From: Siderastrea radians
Lineage: Eukaryota; Cnidaria; Anthozoa; Scleractinia; Rhizangiidae
NCBI GenBank assembly: GCA_964017195.1
Contig: OZ024896.1
Coordinates: 1,178,001 to 1,242,000 of the forward strand
DNA length: 64,000 bases
Reading direction: 5' to 3'
Part shown: in pieces, positions 43,683-53,300 of the stretch
How positions within the stretch are numbered: position 1 is the stretch's first letter
Layout: every line of letters starts with the position of its first letter
Notes under the pieces: generated by a model
The model's database searches: none
Told to the model about the DNA's origin: nothing
The model's input: the letters and a program-made list of their open reading frames with translations, nothing else
Translations under genes and position numbers: made by a program

Positions 43683-44247
43683 TAGATTTTATTTTATCAC
43701 CGATAAGAGACATAATACTAGCCCAATATCGATCGTAAAAAGCTAATGTTTTTTTCGATTTACTAATTGGAATATTTTTGTAAGGTATTCCCATCATCTT
43801 GAATATCTTTCTCATAATAAAATTAACGCTAATCATTCTTTTCCTTGTACCATTAACTTCATTAAGAACCTTACCTATCTCGACATATATAGCATCAATC
43901 TTATGTTTCTGACAGTTTGATATTTTAATGTTATATTTTTCTTCAATATCGAGTAATATGTTGTTGATGTGGTACTCTCGATGGTAAACAGATTTTCTTA
44001 TAAATCTATGTCTATTTTTATAAAAATCAACATATTCTTTCACATAATTATATCCTTGTACGACGCCGCAAATCTGGCATACTAACATTCCGTCTTCGCT
44101 TATAACATCCTGATTAACACAACATAAATCATTTTTTACTAAACGATCTTTTGGTTTTTCATTAGAATCCAAATTTTTGTCACAGAAAGGACATGAAATT
44201 TCTCCACTATCTAAAAGTTCATCATGTATTTCTATATTACAATCCAT
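43672..44247 (-). CDS. VLTF3-like late transcription factor (full-length copy)
   Basis: 191 codons. Zinc ligands: CPFC near residue 19 and CQIC near 57 frame a zinc-ribbon region. A helical domain follows with HRFIRKSVYHREYHINNILLD, then RKRMISVNFIMRKIF and SKSKKTLAFYDRYWASI. This layout matches poxvirus/NCLDV VLTF3-type late factors. In this element it could recognise the T[CG]TAA boxes of the capsid-side genes. It points inward from the right TIR. Two shortened paralogues exist (27239-27607 and 44418-44723). The leader and palindrome upstream are the same as at the left end. Confidence 0.65.
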   Translation of the reverse strand: MDCNIEIHDELLDSGEISCPFCDKNLDSNEKPKDRLVKNDLCCVNQDVISEDGMLVCQICGVVQGYNYVKEYVDFYKNRHRFIRKSVYHREYHINNILLDIEEKYNIKISNCQKHKIDAIYVEIGKVLNEVNGTRKRMISVNFIMRKIFKMMGIPYKNIPISKSKKTLAFYDRYWASIMSLIGDKIKSIIG

Positions 44248-44290
44248 TCTATATTATTAAATGAGATATTATTTTTATATTCTTACAACA

Positions 44291-44315
44291 TGACGTCACG
44301 CCACAGCTGTGGCGT
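44291..44315. promoter_or_regulatory. Third copy of tgacgtca plus palindrome
   Basis: tgacgtcacgccacagctgt... at 44291 repeats the inner TIR motif outside the TIR. The adjacent sequence to 44247 is homologous to the left-end leader. A former end lies here, inside the present right end. Confidence 0.6.
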
Positions 44316-44417
44316 TTAGTGGCTTCATCAATACTAAGAGGTATGGTTAACAACTAAGAGGCAGAAGGTACTGATTTTTATCATATCAGGTTTTATCTAG
44401 AGCATTATTAAAACATA

Positions 44418-44723
44418 TCACCTGTTTATTATTAAATGGATTTTATCACCTATCAATAATTGAATTTTATCCCAATAATCTTCATATTTACTTATCGTTT
44501 TTTTAGATTTTGATATATTAATCTCAAAATCAATATTTAGCATATGAAGTATCTTTTTGATTAAAACGTTGATATCTATCATTCTCTTCCTATTGATTTG
44601 TGGTAGTATCATTTCAATCTCGTCATATATCGATAAAAATTTTTCTAAATCATTCCATGATAATAGATCATCAACATTATCAACCAAAAAATTGATTAAT
44701 TTTTTATTCATTTTTTCATTCAT
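44418..44723 (-). CDS. Shortened VLTF3-like protein, right end
   Basis: 101 codons. It has only the C-terminal half (LSWNDLEKFLSIYDEI ... ISKSKKTISKYEDYWDKI), starting within a lysine-rich MNEKMNKKLINF. The zinc ligands are absent. It is closer to the left shortened copy than to the full gene (shared LVDNVDDLLSWND-type segment). It lies between the full-length gene and the right TIR. Box tctaa 14 nt before the ATG. Confidence 0.5.
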   Translation of the reverse strand: MNEKMNKKLINFLVDNVDDLLSWNDLEKFLSIYDEIEMILPQINRKRMIDINVLIKKILHMLNIDFEINISKSKKTISKYEDYWDKIQLLIGDKIHLIINR

Positions 44724-44952
44724 TTTATATTATACTATTAGATAACATTTTTAAGATATAATCATGCTTTTATACTCAGGTCACAACTACTGAAATCATG
44801 CCAAAATTCCGACTCATGCTTTTCTGGGGGGTGCAAATGCAAAATGGAAATATTTGATAAATTTATCGGAAAAAATAATATATGGGTACGTTTTTGATTG
44901 GTAGATAGAGATCGTACGGTTGTCTCATGACATTTACACAATAGCTATTAGT

Positions 44953-45289
44953 AATGACGTCACGCCACAGCTGTGGCGTTTTGTGGTTTAAATAGACTGT
45001 CTGCTTTTCCGAGAATTTCAAAACTTCCTGTTTTTCCGATGAAGTCACGCAATGTAAAATATTAGATGAGATCATATGTTGGAATCTGGGAGCGTTATGC
45101 AAAATATATAGATTCCAGCAAATAAAAAATTATCTAGATTCCAGCAAATGAAAAAATATATAGATTCCATTTGATGGAAAAATTATCTCGTACCATGTTG
45201 CCTACTGCTTTTTATACCCCCAGAGGAAACCATAAAATAATTTCCATCATATGTAAAAATGATCTGGTACCCCCAAACACTATACTACT
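44953..45289 (-). repeat. Polinton right terminal inverted repeat
   Basis: Reverse complement of the left TIR with about four substitutions. It keeps the 26-bp tandem repeats, the TATA box (tttttata at 45209-45216), the palindrome (44962-44979) and the tgacgtca. Confidence 0.95.
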
Positions 45290-45295
45290 CACTTC
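45290..45295. repeat. Target-site duplication, right (cacttc)
   Basis: Direct repeat of 26855-26860 immediately outside the CT terminus. Confidence 0.95.
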
Positions 45296-47023
45296 TAGTC
45301 ATAATCTGAACAATACTTATCACGTTCCCGTGACTTAATAAATGCTTTAATAATTTCTAATATAAATAAAAGAGACCACCTCACCGAATTCATTATCAGC
45401 TCTTTGGATGTAAAAGAACGACACCCAAAAAGATTTAATTCTGTTTCATTTTATATTCCCCGTTTTACTCTAAAGATCATCCTTCACTGGTCACGTGACA
45501 CAAACGTTGGGCATTAAAGTCTAAACAGTGAATTAAGGCCATCAAGTTTTGAATGGGTGCCAAGTTTGAGCGCATTTCAGCAAATGTCCCCAAAGTTATG
45601 ATCAGTTGAGTAGATTTTAGGCAAATTAAGCTCTAACCATGCCTGAGGTGGCCGCGAATTCGCTTAATTTATCGCTAAAATCCGCAATCCGCGCGCATAA
45701 AAAGGCCAAATCCTCCGATCCACAAACCTATTCACCCCCTCAGTGTAACCTGTTAGGAATTTAGGAATCCGGATACTTTTGCTCTAGTGTAAACGTAGGC
45801 TAACTCTTCAGTGGAACGCGATATAACTGAGTGTCAAGGGGATAACAAAATGTGTTCGTTATAACGGGGATTCGTTATTTCGGGATTCTTTTCCACACTT
45901 TTTGTCGTTCGTTGTAGCAGGGTATTCGTTTTAAAGGGCTCGTTTTGTCGGGGTTCCTCTGTAATACCTTCGCGGTCTGGGTTTCTTTGAACTGATCGGT
46001 ATTGTTAGCAACCGTTATATAGAACCACAAGTACCACAAGCTCACTCTTCTTTGCTTTCAACCATAGGCTTGTTACGGCCTAGCTATTATTCACTGATGA
46101 CAATTAAGAGTTTGTATGGCAAATATTACTACCACTTACGGGAAAAGTTCCCCGTGAAAGCTGTGTAGAGGTTGATTTCTGCTTGTTTGCTTTTATTTGA
46201 ATGCCTTGTTACATTTTTATCTGTCAGTTGCTCATGCAAAATTCAAAATCTCTAGTATTGTTGCTTGTGCACGGTCAAGGCTAAAAACGGTAACAAAGGC
46301 ATGAAACAAGGACTTCAGTTGCAAAGCTTCATAACCAGATTCTTTTAAAAAGTATGATTTAACTGGCGCTCGTGCGACAACTATCGATTTTTTCGCTGCC
46401 GAAAGTACACTTCGTTTTTCCTTAATACGACTTTTTATCAGCAGTGCTTCAGCTGCGTTTGCCGTGTTCATGGCCGCAAACGAGTGCCGCGTTTGGGTGG
46501 GCAATTCATGGAATAGATCAGTCATTTTGCTTGAAACCCTTCGTGGAGTTTTACTAAGTTTTAATGCGCAGGTGAAAACATGTAAATTTGGTAAGTAGCG
46601 TTGCAAAACGTTAGCTTACCATCATGCTATCAAAAAGCTTAAGCCACCGTTTGACTCTGAATCTGAGGAAATTGCTGTAACACCTGCAACAAAAGCGATT
46701 TCAGCTTATTTTCATATTTTACTCTAACGTTCCCTTCACAAATCAAGATTTCAAGCATATGAACCCAAATAACAAGCAAACTATGCGATTTTCTTGCCTA
46801 CTTCCGCTATGTTCGTGAAAGGAAAACGCCATAAAGACGTCATGATTGACCACATTTAGGCTTGGATAAATTCTGCCGGCAGAATTTCGAACAGAATAAG
46901 CGATTTTTGAGGCGAGCATTCTGCCGGCAATATAAGGCATTTTCGAGTAGAATTTGAGCAGAATAGCGGAAAATCAGTGACACTAATGATATGCATAACG
47001 GTTGTAAGAAAAAAATGAAAACT
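45296..47023. other. Host non-coding DNA right of the Polinton
   Basis: I see no supported gene. A segment around 45850-45955 repeats the motif ttcgttataacggg/ttcgttatttcggg, as dispersed repeats do. An open frame at 46232-46606 (minus) has no domain and poor context; I do not call it. Confidence 0.5.
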
Positions 47024-47024
47024 A

Positions 47025-47061
<37 letters not shown>

Positions 47062-47075
47062 GTAGTAGTAATAAT
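47024..47075. repeat. (AAT)n microsatellite
   Basis: About twelve trinucleotide copies followed by agtagtagtaataat. It sits at the 3' side of the reverse-transcriptase remnant. Confidence 0.9.
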
Positions 47076-47094
47076 TAACAATTAGATTATGAGC

Positions 47095-47420
47095 TCGAGA
47101 TTTGATGAATCCTCTTTTTTCTTCTGATGGACGGCAGGTTGTTAGCTTGTTAAATGAACTGTGTGATATCTTCTCTGGTTGTGTTTCAGAGGGAGAAGAT
47201 GTCGTCAATGAATCGTTTCCAGACGAGCGGTTTTAAAGCGCTTTGATTTGAGATCTCTGTTTCTACCTTAGCCATGAAAATATTAGCGAAAGAAACTGCC
47301 ATTTTGGTGTCCAGTAGCCGTAGGTAGTTCTTACATTAAATTGGAAGGAGTTCTCAGCTAGGATAAATCTGAGCGCTCTTTGCAGTAGTCGTGTAAGGAA
47401 GGAGGTTCGTTTCTGTAGAA
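47095..47420 (-). pseudogene. Penelope-like reverse transcriptase remnant
   Basis: On the minus strand the degenerate frames read ENSFQFN, then (after a shift) TKMAVSFANIFMAK, and then PLVWKRFIDDIFSL followed by a stop and QANN. These are the finger/palm motifs of Penelope-like element reverse transcriptases, with FIDD (about 47197-47210) as the catalytic YxDD-type box. Frameshifts and stops break it, and no GIY-YIG endonuclease is visible before the microsatellite, so it is a dead fragment. Confidence 0.7.
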
Positions 47421-49679
47421 TGCTTTGTATGCTAGGCTTCGAGACCGCGGCCAACATGAGGTTATGAACTCCCCCGGCACACATTATAAGACCACTAATT
47501 AAACAACAGAGTTCTTCTGTCGAAGGTTCTATCGTGTGATAGGTTGCCCGAGGAAATTTAATGTTCACAACAAATATTAGCCCGAGAACGTAGTTCGAGG
47601 GCTTATGTGAAGTTTGAACATTAATTTTCCGAGGGAAACTATCAGACATAGGGCCTGAGACAGAAGGACTCTATTGTTTTCATTGTACAATGCTATATTC
47701 TGAGCAAAAATTGCCAAAAACGGGCGCTATGCGCTGATAGGCGCTCGGCGAGGAGAGACACTATCGCGTCACGTAATCGATTTCGACCAATGGGAACACG
47801 CCAAAATTTAGCGTTGTACTATAAGCTGTGCTGAAAACATTCCACGGTAAAGGTAACCTAAAGTTCACACGCTTGTGTTGTCACCAAATTCATCTCAGAA
47901 AGACCGCAAGAGCACACCCAACCCTCTAAATTTGAATTGTTATGTTTCGTTCTAAACACCGTGCATTCTTTGGGTTCGGTGAACTGTTCACTGGATTTCA
48001 AAACTATTGACACTATTTGATCGCAGGTTATTGAAAGGAATTGGAAAAAAAATGTTGTACGCTTAAAATCTCGTGATAACTGGGAGCAGAAGTACAATTA
48101 TTATGCGATCATACGGTAAAAATATGTCAAACTACTGTTAAAAATCATTATTGCGATTCTCTTTCTACCATAAAGGCGGTTTCGGTCTTTAGGAGAAAAC
48201 AAAAGCGGTTTGCGGTCTAGGAAGGATGAAATAAGGCGGATTGCGGAATGTGCGACCCCGAATAATAGACCCTCATAAATAGGTCACTCCGCGCGCGGAA
48301 AATTCTACTCACTATCTACAACAGAATAGATAGTGAGTAGCGTAGCCAATCAGAGAACAGCATTAGTGATAGAACGCTAGTAGATTTATACTAATAATTT
48401 ATTATTTCTAGAGCCCTATTTACAATAATAGATCAATAGGGCTTTACAAATTAAAATAGTAAAAAACTTATATTGATAAATATAAAAAGTACAAAAATAA
48501 TTACACAGTCTTTATGCACTTGTTTGATGTTCCCTTTTGTAAGATGCTAATAAAAATTTCACTGTTTCGTCTAGTATTAGTGATATAAAATGAGATGAAT
48601 TACAATTTTGCTACACATAAGGAAATCTAATGAGTATTCAGGGTTCGGCTCAGGCTCCCTTCCATGTTTGTGAAAATTCATAAGGCCCGAAGGAGCCTGG
48701 ATTTATCCAAGCCTCACCACATGACCATATTCGCGAGAAAACGAACCAACTGACGGAAGCTTGTCACATGCACAGTTCCATTTCTTTCACAGTTTATTTA
48801 CAGTCAAACTGGATGTTCCGCAACATTGGTATTTTGATGGACAACTTGCTTGGAGCAATTTGCAACCAACAACTTGCTTGCTTCAGTTGCGAATTTATGT
48901 TTTGTCACTTGAAAATTGTCTCGCTAGTTTCCTCGGCAAGCCCCTTCTTAGATTGAAACTTTAACTTGAAATATTATACCCAGTTGGTGAAATTAGAGTT
49001 CTGTCATGCGAAGGACAATGTGAGGCAAATGTATTTGAAACAGCAACGACAAATTTTAATAAACAAAACAGCAACTAACAGTGAATCTCATAGCTTTTCA
49101 CTGAATAAATTAATTTTCAGTCGTCAGTTTTTCAATCACGAAAAAATTATTTACATCATATTCTGAAAATATTATAATATTTACAAACTTTATGAAGAAT
49201 TTGAAGAGAAATCTACACAAATAAACTCGCCACTGAGGCGAGCAACTTCAAAACCTCATTCCTGTCATTTAGTTTACAAATTTACTCTTACATCTGCGTT
49301 ATCGCAGCAACTAACCTCGCTGGTTCCTAGCGGTGCAGCTTTCGTTATGTTTTTGGCATCACAAGCTCAGTTTTCTGAATTCAAGAGCAATGTGCAGAGG
49401 AATCTACGCAAACAAATTTGCGAACTGAAGCGAGCAAGTGGTTCGCGCTGGTTGCCAATTTGTCAATCAAAATATCAATGTTGCGGCGGAAGTTTGCAAA
49501 GTTGCCCGGAAGAGAACATCCGGTTTGGCTGTGAAAGGATTTTCCGTTGTAAACCAACAGATACTTTTTCGACCAAAATGAATCTATTTGCAAATAAATC
49601 GCAAAAAAAGGGGAAAAAAAAGACACCCCGACCCGACCCCGAGTCGGCGTTTTACTGACACCCATGAAAATGTTCGTCA
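47421..49679. other. Host non-coding DNA with hairpins
   Basis: No supported gene. Two inverted repeats: 48305-48340 and an agccctatt/aatagggct pair near 48412-48445. Short ORFs in 47858-49658 show no domain or splice support. Confidence 0.5.
48305..48340. repeat. Perfect 13-bp inverted repeat, 10-nt loop
   Basis: ctactcactatct and agatagtgagtag flank acaacagaat. It is probably the core of a small inverted-repeat element. Confidence 0.7.
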
Positions 49680-49936
49680 TCCGGCAACTGAACCAATCAA
49701 ACGCGCCTATCGGCCCCCGTAGGGATTTGTGATTGACAGGCTCAACACTTCAAATTGTTTCAGTGTTTCAACGCCAGCGTCTGATTGGCTGCCACATTTA
49801 AAAAACTTTTAAAAGTCCCTAACAAACGGAAATCACCGTTTCTCAAGCGACGGTTTGTTAAATGAAAGCACCTGATTGGTTGGCAGTGTGATTTGAAAAA
49901 GGAAGAGCGTTGTTTAAATTTTTCATACTAGTCAAA
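49680..49936 (+). promoter_or_regulatory. Putative promoter with CCAAT boxes
   Basis: CCAAT or its reverse appears at about 49692 (aaccaatcaaa), 49783 (gattggctg) and 49872 (gattggttgg), the last about 65 bp before ATG 49937. No strong TATA box is seen. The position before an exon with a good start (tcaaaATGGCT) supports a host promoter. Confidence 0.5.
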
Positions 49937-50281
49937 ATGGCTTCGGATATGGAACACTTCGTTCCCATACCAAAGCGGCTTTTAGATGATATCTTAGCTA
50001 TTTCCAGGGAGTTTCAAGCGATATATACATTTTTCCCAGCAAATGCAAAGGAGATATTCAACAGATTCAAAGCGAAGTTAAATGAAATGAATGGTGAGTT
50101 CAGAGTTTTATCGGGGCCAAGACTAGGTCTCGTATCCAGATGGACTGTTAAGCTTAACTTTATTCTGTTATCCTTTTTTTTAGACCTGTCTCAAGAAGGC
50201 CCAATACGCCTACAAGTGATGGAGACAGAAGGACCAGGTCAGTTTTCGTTGATTTTTACTCCCCGTGAAGCTTATTTCCTT

Positions 50282-50337
<56 letters not shown>

Positions 50338-53300
50338 TCCTTGTGTTTTCATTATGTAAAAATATTTTGTAATAATCGATTGTCAATTAGAGATTAAGCT
50401 TACGTTTCCATACTTGGGAGTCAAATTTCAGCGTGTCGCAAAAGCTACCCTGTTGTTTTATCAAATTGTAAAATTATCCGTAATTTGGGTCATTGGCTGA
50501 CAAGGGTGCTTAATAAAACCGTTTAACTACTAGCCTTCACCGCATAATATTAGAATTTTGAATTGAATTTAGAATTAGTTTTCGTAACTAAATGAAAACT
50601 CGAGAACTAAGTTGAGTTGTTTATGCATGGTTCAATTTTACCTGTTACCATCCCCCCCCGGGCAACCCCCGGGAAAAGTCCAGCCCTTCGGGCCCGGGGG
50701 TGGGGAATTGTTTGAAACGGTTTTGTCCCGGGGGTAGGGGGGCGGGGCAAATCGAAAACAACTTCTCGTTTTTCTTGTGAAGCACATCACTAGTTTATCA
50801 CTTCTCATTTGACACAATGGCGCCGGACCGCGTAGAGAAGACTGTCTGTTTCCAGGGAAAATCTCTAGAATTTGTAGCAGACTGGTTGGAGAAGAATAAT
50901 CTCTCGAAATTAAAATCTGTATTCAAAGGCACGTTTATTATAAATTGTTAAACGAAAGTGCGTTTGATGCGTACTCGAATGGATGGCGTTCATCACAAAC
51001 ATAGAACTATTTCTTCAGGGTATTTGTATGAAACAGATGCACGGCTTTATATTAAACAGAGATCTCAGTCCAGTGTTCTTGTGAAACAAGCTAAGAAAAA
51101 CTCCTTTAAAATGCTGTCATCAATTTGCTCACCGGACCTCTTTTGCCCATGTGCTAATAAATTAATAGCACTACGCTATTCGTTTGATGAAAAAATGTAT
51201 GCAACTGCAACGCCAATTAAGACACTTTTAGCGGTAGTAAAATATTTTAGTTTTTATTTTATAGAGAAAGGGATTCATCCTGAACAAAATGTACAATCAC
51301 AAGTGGAAACTACGACAGGTAACAAAAAAAAATAACTACAAAAGTTTTAAAGCCGTAGTGAAGTAAAAAGGTTCGACTCTGGATTGTTCCCAGATACTTG
51401 GCAAATACGTTTGAAAAGTCTTGACCAAGTATCTAAAAACAAGTCAGCGTTAAACTTGTTTACTTCATTATGTCAACCCCTGACTACGACTACTCAGTCT
51501 TAAAGCCATGACATGAGCAATGACAAAAATTCATGGTCAACTTTTTCTCTTCTAAGAGTGATAACCTTTCACTTTTGATCACCCCTCTTTGTTGACTATG
51601 TATACATTACTTGAACTAAGTTTCTAAGTACATTTGTATTTACAGCTGAAATACGTTGTACTGAAAACCTGCCATCACAAGTGGAAGCTACTCCAGGTAA
51701 CAAATAAAATATATCTTCCAGCTAAAACACAAGCAATAACAAATATTCATGGTTGTAAGGGACGGGTCATTATTTAGAGGCGAGGGAGACCATGGAGGGA
51801 GGCCATGTTCAAAATTCTCCTGACCCTTCCCTTGGTGAAGCACATTTTATGCTGACCCTCCTCCCTTCCCCCACTTTGTATAACAAAGCTCTCTAATATG
51901 TGTGCACAAAGTTATGTGTCCCCCCCCATAAAAAATCATTGTCCCTCCCCCTATTTGCACCAGCTCTCCGCCCACCTCTAAATAATGACCGGTCCCTAAA
52001 TTAAATAGATTGTCAAGAAAACAGGTCACACGAATAAAAGAAACCAGGGCACGAATTGAGTTAAGTTTCAAAGAACATTGCATTGCTTATCTGAGTACAT
52101 ATCTGTATTTATAGATGAGATACGTTCTACTGAAAATCTGCCATCACAAGTGGAAGCTACTCCAGGTAACAGGTAAAAAATATCTTTCAGCTGAAACACA
52201 AGCAATAACAAATATTCATGGTCGTAAGGGTCATTATTTAGAGGGGGAGGGCTGGTGCAAATGGAGGGAGGCCATGTTCAAATTCTCCTGACCCTTCCCT
52301 TTGTGAAGCACATTTTATGCTGACTCTCTTCCCCTTGACCAATGTTTCAATGTCACCATGACATCATTTTCAAGTGAAAAAATAAATTCAAATGACTTAA
52401 TATACACAGAGTGAGGGTCATTTGAATTTTATTTTTTCACTTGAAAATGATGTTATGGCGACATCAATATGTTGTTTTTTTCTTTTGCATATTTTTCTTA
52501 AATTAAAATAGATTTTCAAGAAAACATGTCATATGAATAAAAGAAACCAGGGCATGTATTGAATCAAGTTTCTAAGAACACTGCACTGCTAATCGGAGTA
52601 CACATTATTTGTTTTTATAGACGAAATACGTTCTACTGAAAGTCTACCATCACAAGTGGAAGCTACTCCAGGTAACAGATAAACTTTAATACCAGGGCAA
52701 GTATCGATGTAAAACCAAATTCTCTCAAGTAACACTAAAAGGAATACACTTTATTCACCTGGGCCTGGTTATTCAAAGTGGATTCCTACAAATACCTTGG
52801 TTAAGTTTAATCCCAGGTTAGCATTAACCATCTTTTGAACAACCCTGACCTCTACCTGCAAGTAACTTTGTCAGAGTCGGAGTACGCTGCAGTGCTGAGT
52901 AAAGACACATTTGTCATGCAGACTTTCACAGAAGAAGGGTTCAAACTGGACATTTTGAACCACAAGTTGAGATTACACTGGGTAACTTTTGAGAATTTGA
53001 TTGCAGATCAAATTATACAAACTGAATCACCTATCCTCACTAAAAAAGTATTTATTTATATATATCTATTTATATATCAATTCTTACTCCAGTCTTGGAA
53101 CAAGCCAGTGCAGAACGTAATGTACATGTAACAAGGAGGAACAGAAGAGTGACTAGGAAAACTACAGGCACTGGGGTAAAAAGGAATTAAAACAATAATA
53201 ATAATAATAATAAAAAGAAGAAGAAGAAGAAGAAGAAGAAGAACAGACATAGCATATATAAAATTATGTGCTATAGAACTGCTATAATAAGAATGATAGT

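Larger units (their letters stand above)
26861..45289. mobile_element. Maverick/Polinton DNA transposon, complete, 18,429 bp
   Basis: Ends read AGTAGTATAG... and ...CTATACTACT, flanked by cacttc on both sides. The TIRs are about 337 bp and differ at about four positions. Gene content is diagnostic: protein-primed family B DNA polymerase, retroviral-type integrase, adenain-like cysteine protease, FtsK/HerA packaging ATPase, double-jelly-roll capsid and penton proteins. A block of at least twelve genes reads leftward (27794-40180). A rightward block (40333-43682) diverges from it at a hairpin-rich spacer. VLTF3-like genes sit just inside both TIRs pointing inward. The element is more AT-rich than its surroundings. 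It is an old virus-like element; several genes carry frameshifts or a stop, so this copy is probably not autonomous. Confidence 0.97.
50184..52671 (+). repeat. Array of five symmetric micro-exons with duplicated introns
   Basis: Exons of 54, 54, 51, 51 and 51 bp, all phase 1-1. The last three are nearly identical and encode a 17-residue unit ([A/D]EIR[C/S]TE...LPSQVEATP). The earlier two are diverged relatives (…QSQVETTT and …LQVMETEGP). Introns after the third and fourth copies share long stretches (acaagcaataacaaatattcat, ggaggccatgttcaa), so exon and intron were copied together in blocks of about 470-505 bp. Confidence 0.8.

Noticed and set aside
46232..46606. 124-codon minus-strand ORF
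   Set aside because: No recognisable domain, no splice or promoter support.
47858..49658. Several 60-100 codon ORFs
   Set aside because: Length expected by chance in AT-rich DNA; no supporting signals.
50650..50760. CpG-island promoter
   Set aside because: It is made of C/G homopolymer runs in an intron, more like a dispersed repeat; no start site evidence.
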